64,000 nt of DNA from Agrostemma githago (GCA_958450325.1 OY288250.1:40956683-41020682); one strand, 5' to 3'. Shown: positions 32,798-44,697, counted from the stretch's first letter. The notes: a model not told the origin generated them from the letters alone. Numbers and translations: made by a program.

Positions 32798-34415
32798 AGA
32801 TGGTAGGGATTTGTCGTGGAATCCCAACCGATCAATAAATAAACCGGCTAATCCTACGGTAGATAGGGCAAGTCAGGTCGAATCCGCGGGGACGGTAATG
32901 TAAAGCCTAGACTAGGTCGTCCCAAATACTAGACTATGTCAACGGACTAAGCTAAACTACGGTGATAAGAAGGGGAAGAGACTAGACTATGACTAAGGAA
33001 CACAAACAAAGAAACGGGCTAGGATTAGGTCGGGGTCAAAGGGGTAACGAAATGGTCAAGGGATAACTAGAGCGAAGGAGGTAGTAGGGTAATCTAGGTT
33101 GGTCCGGGCTCTCGCAACTTAGACCCACCTAGAACCCACCTCGGCGACACACATGACAAACGGGGTTCTAGCGCGCTATGGTGACCTAAGTCGCATCCGG
33201 GCTCTCGCTACTTAGACCGACCTAGGGGTCGTCCTCACCGGGCTCTCTCAACTTAGTGAGGGAACCGAACCCACAAACAAACTATCACCCACAAGAGAAA
33301 GGCAAGAAAAACAAGCATTCGCAACTACTTAGTCATTCAAGCATTTCAACAAACATGTGATGTGCATCAAACAAGAGGAAACCCAAATCTTCTACCAAAA
33401 TCTCTAACAATCCCTTAATCATCCCATTAACACCTTAATCACCCTACTAACCCTAGCAGGAACACTACTCTAACATAATCCAACTAAAACTAACAAGAAC
33501 AAGAAGATCTAACATAAGAAACCAAACATACATAAACAAACTAGTAATAACAATGAACTAAGAACAATAAAATCAACTAAAGATTCAAACTTGAATAACA
33601 AAAATAAGATAAAGAGAAAGAGGAAGAGGAGAATACCATACTAGTGAAGAAGAAAGAACAAAACTTGCATTAATGAAGAAAACCCAAAACAAACACCCAA
33701 GGTTGTCAATCTTGAATGGATCTTGAAGAATTCCCTTAATACAAGACTAAACTAGGATTAACGACTAATTACCGACTAATCTACACTAATATAATCTAAT
33801 CTAACCTAAAGTAGTCTAGGGTTTAAGGTCTAATGAAGTGCATAAGCTTTACAAAACAAGGGAAGAGTATATATAGGGTTACAAGTGGAAAGGAGAAGAA
33901 AGAAACAAAGGCGGAGCTGCAGCAGGCCCGTCCCGGCCGAGACGGGGTGGTCCCGGTCGGGACGGGGTCGGTCCCGGTCGGGAAGCCATGCTTCCGATCG
34001 GGATGGGCCCTGGACAGTAGCCTCCTTGTTTGTGCACCTCATCCCGAACGGGATGAGGTCATCCCGAACGGGATGAGTCTTGTAGGCCTCCCATATGAAC
34101 TTTTTGGTCTCTCCTTGTTTCTCATGGGCTTCCCATCAATTCTCGGGACTCGGGATCGGGTCTCGGAGGCACGGGATTGGGTCCCAAGGTCTCGGGGTCG
34201 ATTCCAAGGCATCGAGTCATCGTTCCTTTACTCCGTTGGCTCCAAAATGTGTATGTATCGAGTCGGAATCGCTCCAACTCTTCCAAATCGACCTCGGGAA
34301 TCTGAAACGAACTAAAGGAAGCATAAGAAGCCCATAAATCGCTCCCAAGGAGCGATTCCACAAGGAAAATGGGACCAAAACACTACAAAACAGGCACTAC
34401 AAACGACACTTATCA
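32798..34415 (-). repeat. 5' LTR of element B (right copy)
   Basis: About 1618 bp, pairing with the left LTR. The first base pair of the plus-coordinate start has changed (tagatgg instead of tgatgg). The array is at 33925-34077 and TATA at 33868-33875. Confidence 0.92.
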
Positions 34416-34560
34416 ATCCCACCGTTGCCTATGCCCTGACCAGCTCACTCTCGTAGGGCGAATTAAAAACCAGTTCATCCGAGCCCAGCCCGAATCTTTT
34501 GCTAAAGCTAAAAAGATAGCCGAAGGGTTTATGGTCAAGGAGGAGTACCACTGCAGGCAC
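34416..34560 (+). pseudogene. gag of element F (third piece)
   Basis: After the atccc duplication of element B the capsid frame resumes and reads DQLTLVGRIKNQFIRAQPES, then FAKAKKIAEGFMVKEEYH. The alanine/lysine-rich AKAKKIAEGF is typical of the end of the plant Ty3/gypsy capsid domain. The frame ends at about 34561 where a hAT-like end begins, so the visible stop belongs to the inserted DNA and not to gag itself. Confidence 0.7.
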
Positions 34561-34740
34561 TAGAAGTGGCAATCGAGAGGGCGGGTTAGGTTTGGATCGG
34601 GTCATCGTCGAGTCGGGTCATGACTGTCATCGTGTCGGGTTCGGGTCGCTAACGAGTCGGGTTAGTCGGGTCAATTTTTGTGTCGGGTTCGGGTCGAGTC
34701 GGTTTCGGGTCACTTCCGGGTTTGGGTCGGGTTAGGGTTG
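34561..34740. mobile_element. Possible hAT-type transposon end
   Basis: The sequence starts tagaagtggcaa and continues as dense variants of gggtcgggttcgggtcg. Plant hAT elements often begin with TAGAGGTGGCAA followed by such GGGTCGGG subterminal repeats, which is the basis for this call. No second end is visible. The sequence passes into element C within about 200 bp, so it may have been split by C. Confidence 0.45.
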
Positions 34741-34799
34741 AGCTGTCGGGACATCCAGTTTTGGATCGGTTCGCGACGCTGAAATGGATGTCAGACCGG

Positions 34800-34837
34800 G
34801 CACTCGATCGAGTGCTATGCACCACTCGATCGAGTGG
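34800..34837. repeat. Palindromes upstream of TATA in LTR of C
   Basis: gcactcgatcgagtgc (34800-34815) and ccactcgatcgagtgg (34822-34837) are both perfect 16-bp palindromes. They lie about 125 bp upstream of the TATA box. Confidence 0.9.
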
Positions 34838-34961
34838 CTCCTTTTCTATCCGAGACCAGACTCTTTTTCTATCCGAAATCGGAATCCTTTTCTATCTAAA
34901 ACCAAGCATCTTTCCTATCCATAACCGGGTACCTTTCCTATCTCAAGTCGGGGAGTTTTCC

Positions 34962-34970
34962 TATAAATAC
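34962..34970 (+). promoter_or_regulatory. TATA box in LTR of C
   Basis: The sequence tataaatac lies in a pyrimidine-rich context 125 bp after the palindromes. The same word occurs in D at 44698-44706. Confidence 0.65.
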
Positions 34971-35765
34971 ACTCCTTTGCGACAAACAATAACACATGAT
35001 TCAACAACAATTAACAACCTTACAACAATCAACATCCTAGGCGATACAATCCCATACAATCTTATACAATCCCACACACAACTTTACAACCCCGATATTT
35101 CCTCTAGAAATCCTTTAGGAAACACGAGAGCAAAACTCGTCAAATCTCTTCCCAATTATACATCTCGACGCTCCCGTGCCAAGGCCACTACTATACGAGT
35201 CTGTTTCCGAGATAATTAAGCATGTAGGTTGAGGGTGTTACAAATCCTGCTTTCTCCTTTTCTCTCTTCTCTTTTTTTTCCGTCTTTCTCGTCCGTCCGT
35301 CGTCTTGTGTCGTCATCGTCACATTTTTTTATTTCTTTTTCTTCTCTCGTTTCTAATATAGGATAGTTATTATCGTACTATCGTCTAATCAAATAAATAA
35401 AACGTTATTCCAAGGATGCGATATCGACTCCATAGTCAATATCAGATCTAAAGGAATCAATCAATAAATCATATTAAGCACGATCCCGTTGACGCCGAAA
35501 TAATGGTCACATGGTCCAAAAAGACTAATTACGACATTACGACGCGGAGGGAATTATTTCGTCTTAATTCAGTTTAAAACGATTTATAAACATCTTTTAC
35601 AAAATTCACTCTAAATATTAGATATTGATTCTATAATAAAGTATCGAATATAACGAGTATCGAAAATTAAGTCGAGCACAAATCATACTATATTTTTGCA
35701 CGACTTAGCAAAATTATCGATTTTAGAATTAAAAGCAAAATCACGAAACATTGTTCGTACAGGGG

Positions 35766-35877
35766 GTACTCGACCGAGTGCCTAGCCCACTCAGTCGAGT
35801 GGCACCCCAAAATCGGGGCAGAAAGTTTTTTTGAGGACCACTCGGTCGAGTCCTCTCTATGACTCGATTGAGTGGCC
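35766..35877. repeat. Distal palindrome array in LTR of C
   Basis: Four imperfect copies of the CACTCGAYCGAGTG palindrome lie about 800 bp downstream of the TATA box. The same distal array is present in D (45617-45727) and E (56477-56702). Confidence 0.85.
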
Positions 35878-36691
35878 CCTGGTACGTCAAAACCGTGAGT
35901 CTTTCAGCATATTTCGAGCCCCGATAAAATTCTTTTACCGACTTCGGTCGTCACGTGTCAAGTCCATCACGTGTTCGTCTTTTTAAAACCATGCATCGTA
36001 TCTTATTTACATCTTTTAATTTATTTACACTCTGTTACTATCACAATTGTTACATATTGTCGTTTGTTGTATTTCCGGATGGTATGCCGCTCGCATGTCA
36101 TAATCTATTTTCGCACTTTTTTTTATTGTTTGTTTAATTATACTAAAACGAACCTCACATGCTAAAATAACTCTGACGTTAGTTTAGATGCATTAAACGA
36201 CTTAGTTAAACATAATTCACATGTTTAGTTCAAAAAGCATTGTTTGCATAACATTCAACCGTCAAACTAACACGCGTACACAAAAAACGAACGATATCTA
36301 AGTAGAGGCCGCTAAGTGCGGGAGGGGTTGGGTGTTCTTTGTGAACTTCCCGACATGTACCCTCACCCCTTACTCAGAACCGTGGTTTCCGGATGTTCGA
36401 AACCATTGGCATACGAGAGTCATTCAATACACGATTTCCGATAACTCGACGTCGGTATCGCAATGCAAAGGGACGAACCCCATAAACTCTGAAATCGGAA
36501 TGGGCCGTACTCTGTGCACGACCCACTACGATATAGAGTGGGTTCGTACGGGCCCGAACTCCCACAAATTTTGGTGGCAACTCCTAATTAGATTTAAATT
36601 TCTATCCGAGATCCATCTCACGTGAGATTCATTCGCTGCCCCAAACCCGTGCGTGGCCGCGTCGGGGTGGACCTATGTCATGTCCACAATT

Positions 36692-36709
36692 TGGCGACTC
36701 CGTTGGGGA
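36692..36709 (+). promoter_or_regulatory. PBS of element C (tRNA-Arg type)
   Basis: The sequence tggcgactccgttgggga lies three bases after the LTR. It is the complement of a plant tRNA-Arg (ACG) 3' end with one mismatch relative to D and E. Confidence 0.8.
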
Positions 36710-38426
36710 CACCTGATGTACCAGTTGTCATCGGGGTTCCTAGAGTGAGACTCGAAAAGAGATCGTTCGAATATTAATGTATGCGTTTTAGTTTGATGGT
36801 TCATGCATAACCCAATTTTTACCCGGGCCGGTTACTTGGGACCGACGTCCCACTATACCACGGTGCATTCCTAAATGGGTGCGCTAAAGACTTCTATGGC
36901 CGAACTCGTATGGGTTTCGCGGCATGTTGTAAGACCAATTCGGCTTAGGAAGTCCGTCCTGATTTACGAGAAAGCCGTCTTTGTTGGTATAGACCCAATT
37001 TCGACGGACCGAGACTTTGTTTAAAGCATACATGTTGTCGTCATATTGCTTACATGACTACGTGCTACTTGGTTTCCGTGTCATTTTAAAAAAAAAACCG
37101 TCATTTCAAAAATGCATCTTTCCAAAATACCAAATTTTGAAAAACCCGAAACACCGTCCGTTTCGGGACCCGTCTTTTCAAAAAAAAAAAAATCCAATTT
37201 TCAAAAAATCGAAACGCTGCCGAAATTTAGACTTATGATTTGACTCAAAAGAAGCCTATTTTCTAGCCGGTATGCTATCCATTTCAATATTCAAATTTCC
37301 GACCCCTATTCAATTTTTTCCAAATTTTCAAATTCAATTTCGATTTCCAAATCTCCGAGATGCCATTCTCGATTTTCAAATCTCCGAGATGCCGGTTTCG
37401 ATTTTTAAATCTTCGGGATCTTATTTTCGATTTTCAAATTTCGGAAATTTATTTTCGATATTCAAATTTTCAAAATTCCAAATATTCAACTTTTCAAAAA
37501 AAAAAAAAAAAACTCGGTCCTGTCGGCATGCTACCAATTTCGAAAGACGGGATCACCTTCTAAATTTTCAAAGCGCGAAATTACTCGCAACCATTTCATC
37601 ATTTCAAAATGCCCGGTCCTATTGGCTCACTATCAATTTCACGACGGTCCTCTCAATTTTCAAAATTCAATCATTTTTCAAAAAATCTTCCTTATTATAG
37701 GATCTACCGTTATCCGTGTGTCAGGTCTTTTCATAATGCGTCGAAGGTCCGTAGCGTCGAAACTCCGTCGATCCTACATCACGGGTTTCTTCCCCATCCT
37801 AGTCCGCCTTATCCTAAAGGCATAACCAACCAACACGAGTCACACACTCATAAATGGAAGGTTCGTCTAGACACTCGAGTCCTAACTAGAAAGTCTCACG
37901 CGATCTTTCCCTCTAACAGGACGGCCCCCACGACCTTTCCTAAGGGAATTTCGCCCGTCTTTCAATCCGTTAGTCGAGTCATCCCAATTCAAGAATCCTT
38001 TAACTTAAGGGTCTACCCTAATCACAAGGTCTATCCTTATTCACATCAAGTCAAGGGTCTCTAGCGTCGAAACTATGCCAATCTTACATCACGGCTTTCC
38101 CCCCTATCCCAGTCCACCTTATTTGTTAAGGCATGGCCCACCTACGTAGGACATACCCCTACAAGTAATGGCCCGTTTACACATTCGAGTCCAAAGTCTG
38201 GGGAATATCTCATGTAGACCTTCCTTCGAACAGGACTCGGCCCACATAGCCGAATCCTAAGGGAGGCCTACCTTTCACAAGTCACCCGTCATGGTGTCTT
38301 TTCCGAGTCATTTCCTTTTCAGTCTTTCCCTTGCTCGGGATGTACTTTTGATTCCAGGATTTGGGTCATTTCTGATTACGCGGTATTCTTACTGACAGGT
38401 CACCGGTAACCAGATACAAGCATAAG
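36710..38426 (+). other. Leader of element C
   Basis: A long untranslated leader lies between PBS and gag. It has homopolymer-rich pieces around 37090-37210 and 37495-37510, a locally repetitive T/A-rich zone at 37270-37500 with cgattttcaaat and ctccgagatgcc motifs, and blocks shared with D (46758-47992) and E (61618-63010). Short ORFs here are not conserved. Confidence 0.7.
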
Positions 38427-39260
38427 ATGCAAGAAGCTTTGGACAAGTTGACAGCCTCGCTGGCTCAGATTGAGACCCAGTTGACAACCATCAAGTCCGA
38501 CCAAATAGCTATTGTTACCCGTTTGAGCGCCATGGAAAAAGGGGATCCTAATGGTGGGGTTGAGACTACTGGGCCTTTGGCTGAACTGGTTAGCGTAGTC
38601 CGCAAACTGGAAGAACAAGTCCACTTGTCGACAAACAACACCATCCACACGGAAAATGGCCGTGCCTATTCACCCCTGAATGATGAACTGCCCGCCAACC
38701 TCAACCTTACGGGCTTGCCAATGTTTGATGGGACCGAAGACCCGGTGCTTCACATCCGGGCCTTGAAAGAGTTCATGGCCGTTAAGGGGGTGAAATCGAC
38801 TATGTTTAAGCACCTGCTTGCCTCTTCCCTCGAGAAGCATCCGAAAGCCTGGTACTACATGCTTGACTCCAAGAAATACAAGACTTGGGATGATGTGGCC
38901 ACGGAGTTTGCTCGGAATTACGCCGATAATACCGAGATCCAGACCACGATTCGTACTTTGGAGGTCATGGCCCAGGAGCCCAAAGAAGGCATCACCAAAT
39001 ACCTTCAACGTTGGCGGGGTGAGAGTGTTAAGCTGGTAGACAAGCCTAGTGAGAAGACACTAGTGTAGACGTTCATCAACAACCTTCTACCCTCCTACCG
39101 CGTCCATCTTAGGTATGCCAGCATTTCAAACTTTACGGTGCTTACCGAAATGGGCACCAGGATTGAAGACGATCTTCGACACAATGAAGATCTAGGTGAA
39201 GCTTCTACTGAAGGCTATACTGGACATCCACTTGAGTCCTTAGAAGCCGAAGATTACTGA
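38427..39260 (+). pseudogene. gag of element C (one premature stop)
   Basis: The reading frame covers 278 codons from the ATG at 38427 (MQEALDKLTASLAQIETQL) to a TGA at 39258-39260. A TAG at 39066-39068 interrupts it, where D and E have a glutamate codon (KTLVEAF). The N-terminal 60 residues look like a coiled coil. The capsid core follows, with LPANLNLTGLPMFDGTEDP, KHPKAWYYMLDSKKY, WDDVATEFARNYADN and EGITKYLQRWR. There is no zinc knuckle, and the protein ends soon after EDDLRHNEDLGEAS. It would assemble the capsid, perhaps co-assembling with the full gag of a D-type element. The absence of any pol downstream is a property of the family, since E is the same. Confidence 0.88.
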
Positions 39261-39275
39261 CGACATCATTTGGTT

Positions 39276-39345
39276 TAAGTCTGAGTCTGAGTCCGAGTCT
39301 AGGATGCACTATTTCTTTCAATTTCAAAGTCAGAGTCAGAGTCAG
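39276..39345. repeat. GAGTCT-type microsatellite after gag of C
   Basis: Hexamer-like repeats (gagtctgagtccgagtct, later cagagtcagagtcag) come directly after the gag stop. The same repeat is coding in D (50763-50820) and follows gag in E (60690-60765). Confidence 0.8.
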
Positions 39346-39619
39346 CTGTATTTTGTCCTCTTTTCAAATTCAATAAAATCAACTGTTCTATTTCTCATAT
39401 ATGCTTTCCTTATGTGTTTCCGAGAACATGATCAACACCATCATACACTGTGAGCACATGCACATGACTATTATAGGCACATCTATAATGAATGCAGGAA
39501 ATCGAGACCCGTGTTTTCCTTTACCTGTTCCATGTTTGACATAGAAGGCCACATAACTACCCTTAGCAGGAGCGATATCGAATCCTATGACAAATCTAGG
39601 TAGTCTCCTAGTTTGGGTT

Positions 39620-41602
39620 TGTAACAACCCTAAATTTTCACGACCAAAATAGAAGAATAAAATAGGAAAATTTAAAGCCGTTACTCCGTATTTAGCTCAC
39701 AAGGCCAAATGCAAGGCAAAAGAATAGTATAAAATTTAAAAGAAATGTAAATCCGATGAATAATTAAATGAAAACGTTGCAGCGGAACACTTAAGTCCCA
39801 CAAAATCCAAAACGGTTTAAAACAACTTCAACATAAATATAAATAGTTTGGAGGTAAACGTTAAATAATAAAATCCTTCCTCGCTCAGCTTCCCGAACCA
39901 AATGCACCCATGCAGCATATTAATTGTACCTATCAACTGTACCCAAAACACAAATAGGTACAGGTTCCAGCGGGGGAACGACCCAAAACAAAAGGACGTC
40001 AGCAAAGCTGAGTAAAATATATTTCTATTATATTGAAAACGTAAAACAATAATTATAATTTGTAGTAAACTGAAATCAGAGTTAAATATAATTGTCTCAA
40101 TACCAGACCAAAAGTACTGTGAAAACAGTAGTCGAAACCAAAACCAAAATATAATGTTTCCACCTGTGTGCCAAGGTCCTACCCTTTTGCACGATCTAGA
40201 GGTACCACCTATGCTTAGCTAGACTTACTATAGTGCGCACTACTCACATTTGGGCAGTCAGTAGGATGAGGCTGCCAAAGGAGGAAGTCTAACTACCTAG
40301 CAAGTGGGGGGCCGGAAAACCCCACTTAACACAACTCGGGCCAAGAGTTCAGTTTCGGGACGAAATCCCAGGGACGTCTCAGACGCACCTTAACCTCATA
40401 GACCAATAGAGCTCCCAAAGTCTGTTATAACCACCAAAATTGTACCAAAATAATTCCAATATATATGACTTGTCACAAAGTTCCAATATCCAAAATATTA
40501 CAAGAGTATCATAAAAATTCATCGTTGACAAAATAATTATAAAACTGTTTCAAAAATATAATTTAAACCGAACATGCTTTTTACTTAAAGGTGAAAAGGT
40601 CAAAACGTCCTTACCTCTCAAGACGGTCAATCCGCGCTAATATTAATCCAGAAATTCTTTCACCTCGAACCCACAAGCTACAATAATATAATTTGGTTCA
40701 AAACTCTCGTTAATAATACTAAATCCACTCAAGCTGTACACCAACCTATAACTAATTAAATATGCCTGAATGCTAGCCTCATAACTCAAATTACCCATCT
40801 AAAAGATATTACTCCCTCACCCTAAAATTTTGGATTAAGAATGTCCATTACTAAACTCACAACTCCCTCCACGTATGCCTATCACCAATTTGTCAGACTT
40901 TAACAAAGCGGGTTATGTCATCTTAACACGGTAGCCTCGAACGTCGCAATAACACTACTCCGTAAGTAAAACTACGCCCAATAAAATCCCCAAATCCGAT
41001 ATCGAAATCCTAATATCAACAAATAAGACACCTCTTCCCGCCACTAATCGACAATTGAGGACAATAGAGCCACCCCAAATAATAACTACACAATCCCCAT
41101 AATTTCAGACCATTATTAATACTCAACTTACAAGACTCACACGACACAATTTATGTATATAAGAAAAACGACGAGTAAGAAATCTATAAACTTGACACTT
41201 ACCGTTATATAGTATGCAAGATAAAAAAGGACGACCCAGTTGTAGGAAGTAGAAAGAAAAAAGGACAGATGAAGAATTGAGTGTTGCGGCAGCCAAGTTG
41301 GAGAAAAATAATGAAATAGGGATGGAGAAGTAATTGGGGGCACGGGGGTTTTATAAATAGTATAGTTTTCCTTTTTTTTTTCTTTCCTAGTTGTGTTTGA
41401 TCCAAATTCGAATACGATACGACTGGTTTATAAAATAACTTTCCACTTTAAGAAATTCAAAACCGATTTATTATAAAACGACCCAAAATACTTTAATATT
41501 ATAATGACATTAAAAATATTTTTCCAACTTAAAAACCCGATTTAAAATAAAAGTAGAAAAGTCAAACTTTATAATTGATTCAGAAAATAACGGGGTGTTA
41601 CA
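39620..41602 (+). mobile_element. Solo LTR inserted in element C
   Basis: The 1983-bp insertion begins tgtaacaaccct and ends ggggtgttaca. Both TG...CA ends are flanked by gggtt (39615-39619 and 41603-41607). The uninterrupted site can be seen in element E, where the corresponding sequence reads tttgggttcaagac. No PBS, ORF or second LTR is present, so it is a solo LTR left after recombination. The short terminal inverted repeat TGTAACA/TGTTACA resembles that of some chromovirus LTRs, but the family is not certain. Confidence 0.85.
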
Positions 41603-41607
41603 GGGTT

Positions 41608-43834
41608 CAAGACAGAAGGCAAGCTCATTTCCCACGATAAACACCCTTGCAATAAGACTGACCAATCATTACCTTAGGCGTTAGTCTATCCAAAAAGAAA
41701 AAAAGCATCGTAACTCTATAGATGTGATGCCAAAAATACCCAATTCGGGACGATGCTCCCACCAAGCCTGTTCGGAATTATAATGACAATACCGAGATCC
41801 AAACCGCCATGCTTACACCTTACAAAAGCTTAGCTCCAAAAGCCTAATCCAACTGATAGGCACAGCCCCAGATCCACCCACAAAAGGATGCCACAGATCC
41901 GGGAATACCCGTGCCTATTGCTAACACCATAAGGGGGATAGCAAAAAAACAAAAAAATTGGAAAAAAGAAAAAAGAAAAAAATCTGGACAAAAAAAATCA
42001 AAAGTCCAGCGAAAAAGCAAAAGGCCAAAATAAAAAAGCTGGCCATGATCAAAAAAAATTCTCAGCATCCCCCGACCAGATACGGTCAATCCCATGACCG
42101 GGGCTAAGAGGTGAACCAACAAAAAAAATTCAAAAACCCATGACCGTAGTTATTGGTCAAATCAAGTGAAAGTTCCTTGACCAGAGTATGGTCAACTCAA
42201 AAATCATCAATGCCCATACCATCAGATAGAAGGGTAACAACCAGGCGGGTCAGCTAAACACCCAACCCTCAAGACCTTTCCGAGACCTAGGCTAAGAGAC
42301 AGCCCAAAATTTTGAGGATTTAAGCTCCATAGGATACCCCTAACGACTAGGGCCGGATATGGAAATAAGATCCCGCATTATCAAACCTACCCCGATCGAA
42401 GTCCTAGTCATTTTTACTCGGCTTCCCCTTCCCTACCACATTACGGTACATTACCCTCGAAGCCTTAGCTTCACAAAATCAAGCTCCAGATGTCAAAACA
42501 TCAAAGCCACTTATGACCTAGCTCCACATTTCCAAAAACATCCAAACCAGTTACCAGCCCCAAACACGTGAACTCAACTTGCGGTCGGCATAGAACATGC
42601 CCAAATAGTTCACATCACCTCTGGGGGCTACCCCGGAGAACGCTCACAGTCACAGGATCAACATCCTAACTATTCTAGCCCTTTGATCAAGACATCATTG
42701 GGAATGCACCTAGCCCACACCGTCAGTATGGCTAGTTACACACCAAGTTCTAATAGACTAGGCTCCATAATATATCTTTTGATCCACTGAACTACGGCTT
42801 GGTTTGATTTCACCACATATGAATACGTAGGCAGCCTTTCAACAGAGGCACAACCATCCACATTAACACAAATTCAAAAAGCACCATCATTCCTATCACG
42901 ATACTGTCATGTTCTCAACAGTCTGCTTTGTTGTCCTGGGGGCTTCTCTTAGGCAGAAGTTCTCCATCCACTCACATAATCCAAATGAATTTCAAATCTA
43001 GCCTCCTTTCTATAGTGTGTCCTAGTACTCGGCTCAGTCGAAGACAAGAATCCGTCAGGGACTCGAAGCAACACCCACCTTGGGAATATACCCCAAAACC
43101 AAAAAAGGTCAAAAAAGAACACTAGTTTACAGCATTGCTACTACTGAGCCCTATCATTACAGAGTACATATCTTTTCCATTCTGAGGATTCGACCATGTT
43201 GCCACTCACTTAGGCTATGGAATTGCGCGACTTAGGAGTCTTGTTGTCTTAGGTGGCCCATCCCCCTACCGAGTCACGATCCAACCCTTAGAGAGTCCTG
43301 TTCGTGTCTGTCAACTCGTCCTGTCGCGTCCAGAGTCGAGTCTGTCGGTATGTCTCTCTTCAAATTCTCATTTTAAAATTTGCAAAACTTAGCCATCTGA
43401 GAAAATCCATTTCGACAAGGTCAAATTTTGGTCTATTTAAACTGCAAATTTCTTTTCTACCCCTTTCAATTTTGAAAACCTATCTCCTAGCACGTGAGTT
43501 GCTTTTAGGACTTCGATTTCAAAATGAAGCAAAAATCATTTTCCCCAGGGCAAGTCAGTCTATAGATGCTAACTGCATTTCCTGTACGCTATCTTGTTGT
43601 CTGCTATATTTGCTATTTTGGCCTATATATCTAACATTTCAGGTACCAGCTTGTGCTTCCCAACGGAATATCAAGTTTTTATTCCCCAGCGTGAGTCGTG
43701 TTTTACCTAAATGTTACATGCAAATTTTTGTGTAACCGTAAGCATGTACAACTCAAGGCTTCAAAGGCAGGCCCGCGCAACTCACTAAAACTCCCCAGCG
43801 AAAATTCCAAGGTGGCATTTCTCCTAAAGAAACA
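41608..43834 (+). other. Non-coding 3' internal region of element C
   Basis: This is homologous to E at 58450-60420 on the opposite strand. It includes an A-rich tract (41945-42060), a ggtcaa-type repeat with ccatgaccg (42070-42170), the block with aactacggcttggtttgatt and atacgtaggcagcc (42790-42836), and sequence around 43360-43480. Small ORFs are not conserved in frame between C and E, so I do not call genes. Confidence 0.75.
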
Positions 43835-44178
43835 CGAGATGTGCCTACATATAGGTACACCCAGGGCTTCTTAGGCAAACTCCCGCATAATTCTGAATTG
43901 GGATGTGTCTGCGAACGGGCACACCCAGGGCTTCTTAGGCAAGCTCCCGCATAATCGGGATGTGTATGCAAACGGGTACACCCAGGGCTTCTTAGGCAAG
44001 CTCCCACGTAGTACTGAGATGGGATGTATCTGCAAACAGATACACCCAGGGCTTCTTAGGCAAGCTCCCACGTAGTACTGAGATGGGATGTATCTGCAAA
44101 CAGATACACCCAGGGCTTCTTAGGCAAGCTCCCGCGCAGCTCCAAGATGGGATTTATCCACATACAGATACACCCAGG
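43835..44178. repeat. Tandem array of ~64-bp units near the 3' end of C
   Basis: Five copies of a unit containing cacccagggcttcttaggca recur at 43860, 43924, 43981, 44045 and 44109 (periods 64, 57, 64, 64). A sixth partial copy is cut at cacccagg where the LTR of D begins. Element E has only one related unit. The array therefore expanded in C before D inserted. Confidence 0.88.
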
Positions 44179-44561
44179 TGTAGACACCCGCATTTTGACT
44201 GCCACGTGTCTATGGTAGTCTCCGAAAAACACCCGATGATGATCGGACGCAAACGTGACTTGGTATACTCGGATTTGGGCTCGGAAACAATAATATCCGA
44301 CATGGACTTTTAGCGGAGTAAAAATCTCACAAAACAGACCTCAAATTCAGGCCCAGTGGGTCATTCCGAGTCAAATGAGACTAATTTGGGCCAAAACCGA
44401 CACCAAAAATAATTCCCGTCTTTTGGCGACCGGGTCAAAACCCGGTCAAAGACGAAACCGTCTCATAAATCAGCTAAGCTCAGTTGGCGCACAAATCAAA
44501 GTTCAAAAAATAGTCAAAACAAACAAAATCAAATCTTTCCTTATTTATCTCGATTTGTTGA

Positions 44562-44680
44562 CCCACTCGATCGAGTGGATTGACCCCACTCGATCGAGTG
44601 GAGCCTTTTTTACCCGGGTTTGGCCCGTTTGCGAAGGCACTCGATCGAGGGCACTAGGGCCACTCGATCGAGTGCCCCTA
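44562..44680. repeat. Palindrome array upstream of TATA in LTR of D
   Basis: There are perfect ccactcgatcgagtgg copies at 44563-44578 and 44586-44601, a variant at 44637-44652, and a copy at 44660-44675. The array ends about 20 bp before the TATA box. Confidence 0.92.
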
Positions 44681-44697
44681 GGTCGAGGGGTGAAGTC

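Larger units (their letters stand above)
26521..34415 (-). mobile_element. Non-autonomous LTR retrotransposon B (same family as A)
   Basis: The element is flanked by atccc (26516-26520 and 34416-34420), and F gag resumes on both sides. LTRs are 26521-28150 and about 32798-34415. Read on the minus strand they begin TGATAAGTGTCG, as in element A. The PBS is at 32777-32794 and the polypurine tract at 28151-28163. The layout matches A block by block: orphan ORF, internal palindrome array, pyrimidine-rich tract, LTR. No pol genes are present. Sequence differs clearly from A, so these are separate lineages of one family. Confidence 0.92.
34760..36688 (+). repeat. 5' LTR of element C (left edge uncertain)
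   Basis: It ends in atgtcatgtccaca as in D and E. It shares with them the TATA/palindrome region, a central block (gtttccgaga...catgtaggttgagggtgttac) and the conserved last 400 bp. The 5' portion differs from D and E, so either the LTR is a variant or its start was lost. Confidence 0.65.
34760..44178 (+). mobile_element. Gag-only Tat-like LTR element C (5' part; 3' end beyond the window)
   Basis: An LTR of about 1.9 kb or more ends at 36688, followed by PBS, a long leader, a gag ORF and non-coding sequence. There is no pol. The internal region matches element E on the other strand block by block (E gag 61617-60799, non-coding 60660-58200). C is interrupted by a solo LTR at 39620-41602 and, in a tandem array near its 3' end, by element D at 44179. 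Its own 3' LTR is therefore outside the window. The left boundary is uncertain because no TGTAGACACC start is found. Confidence 0.75.
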
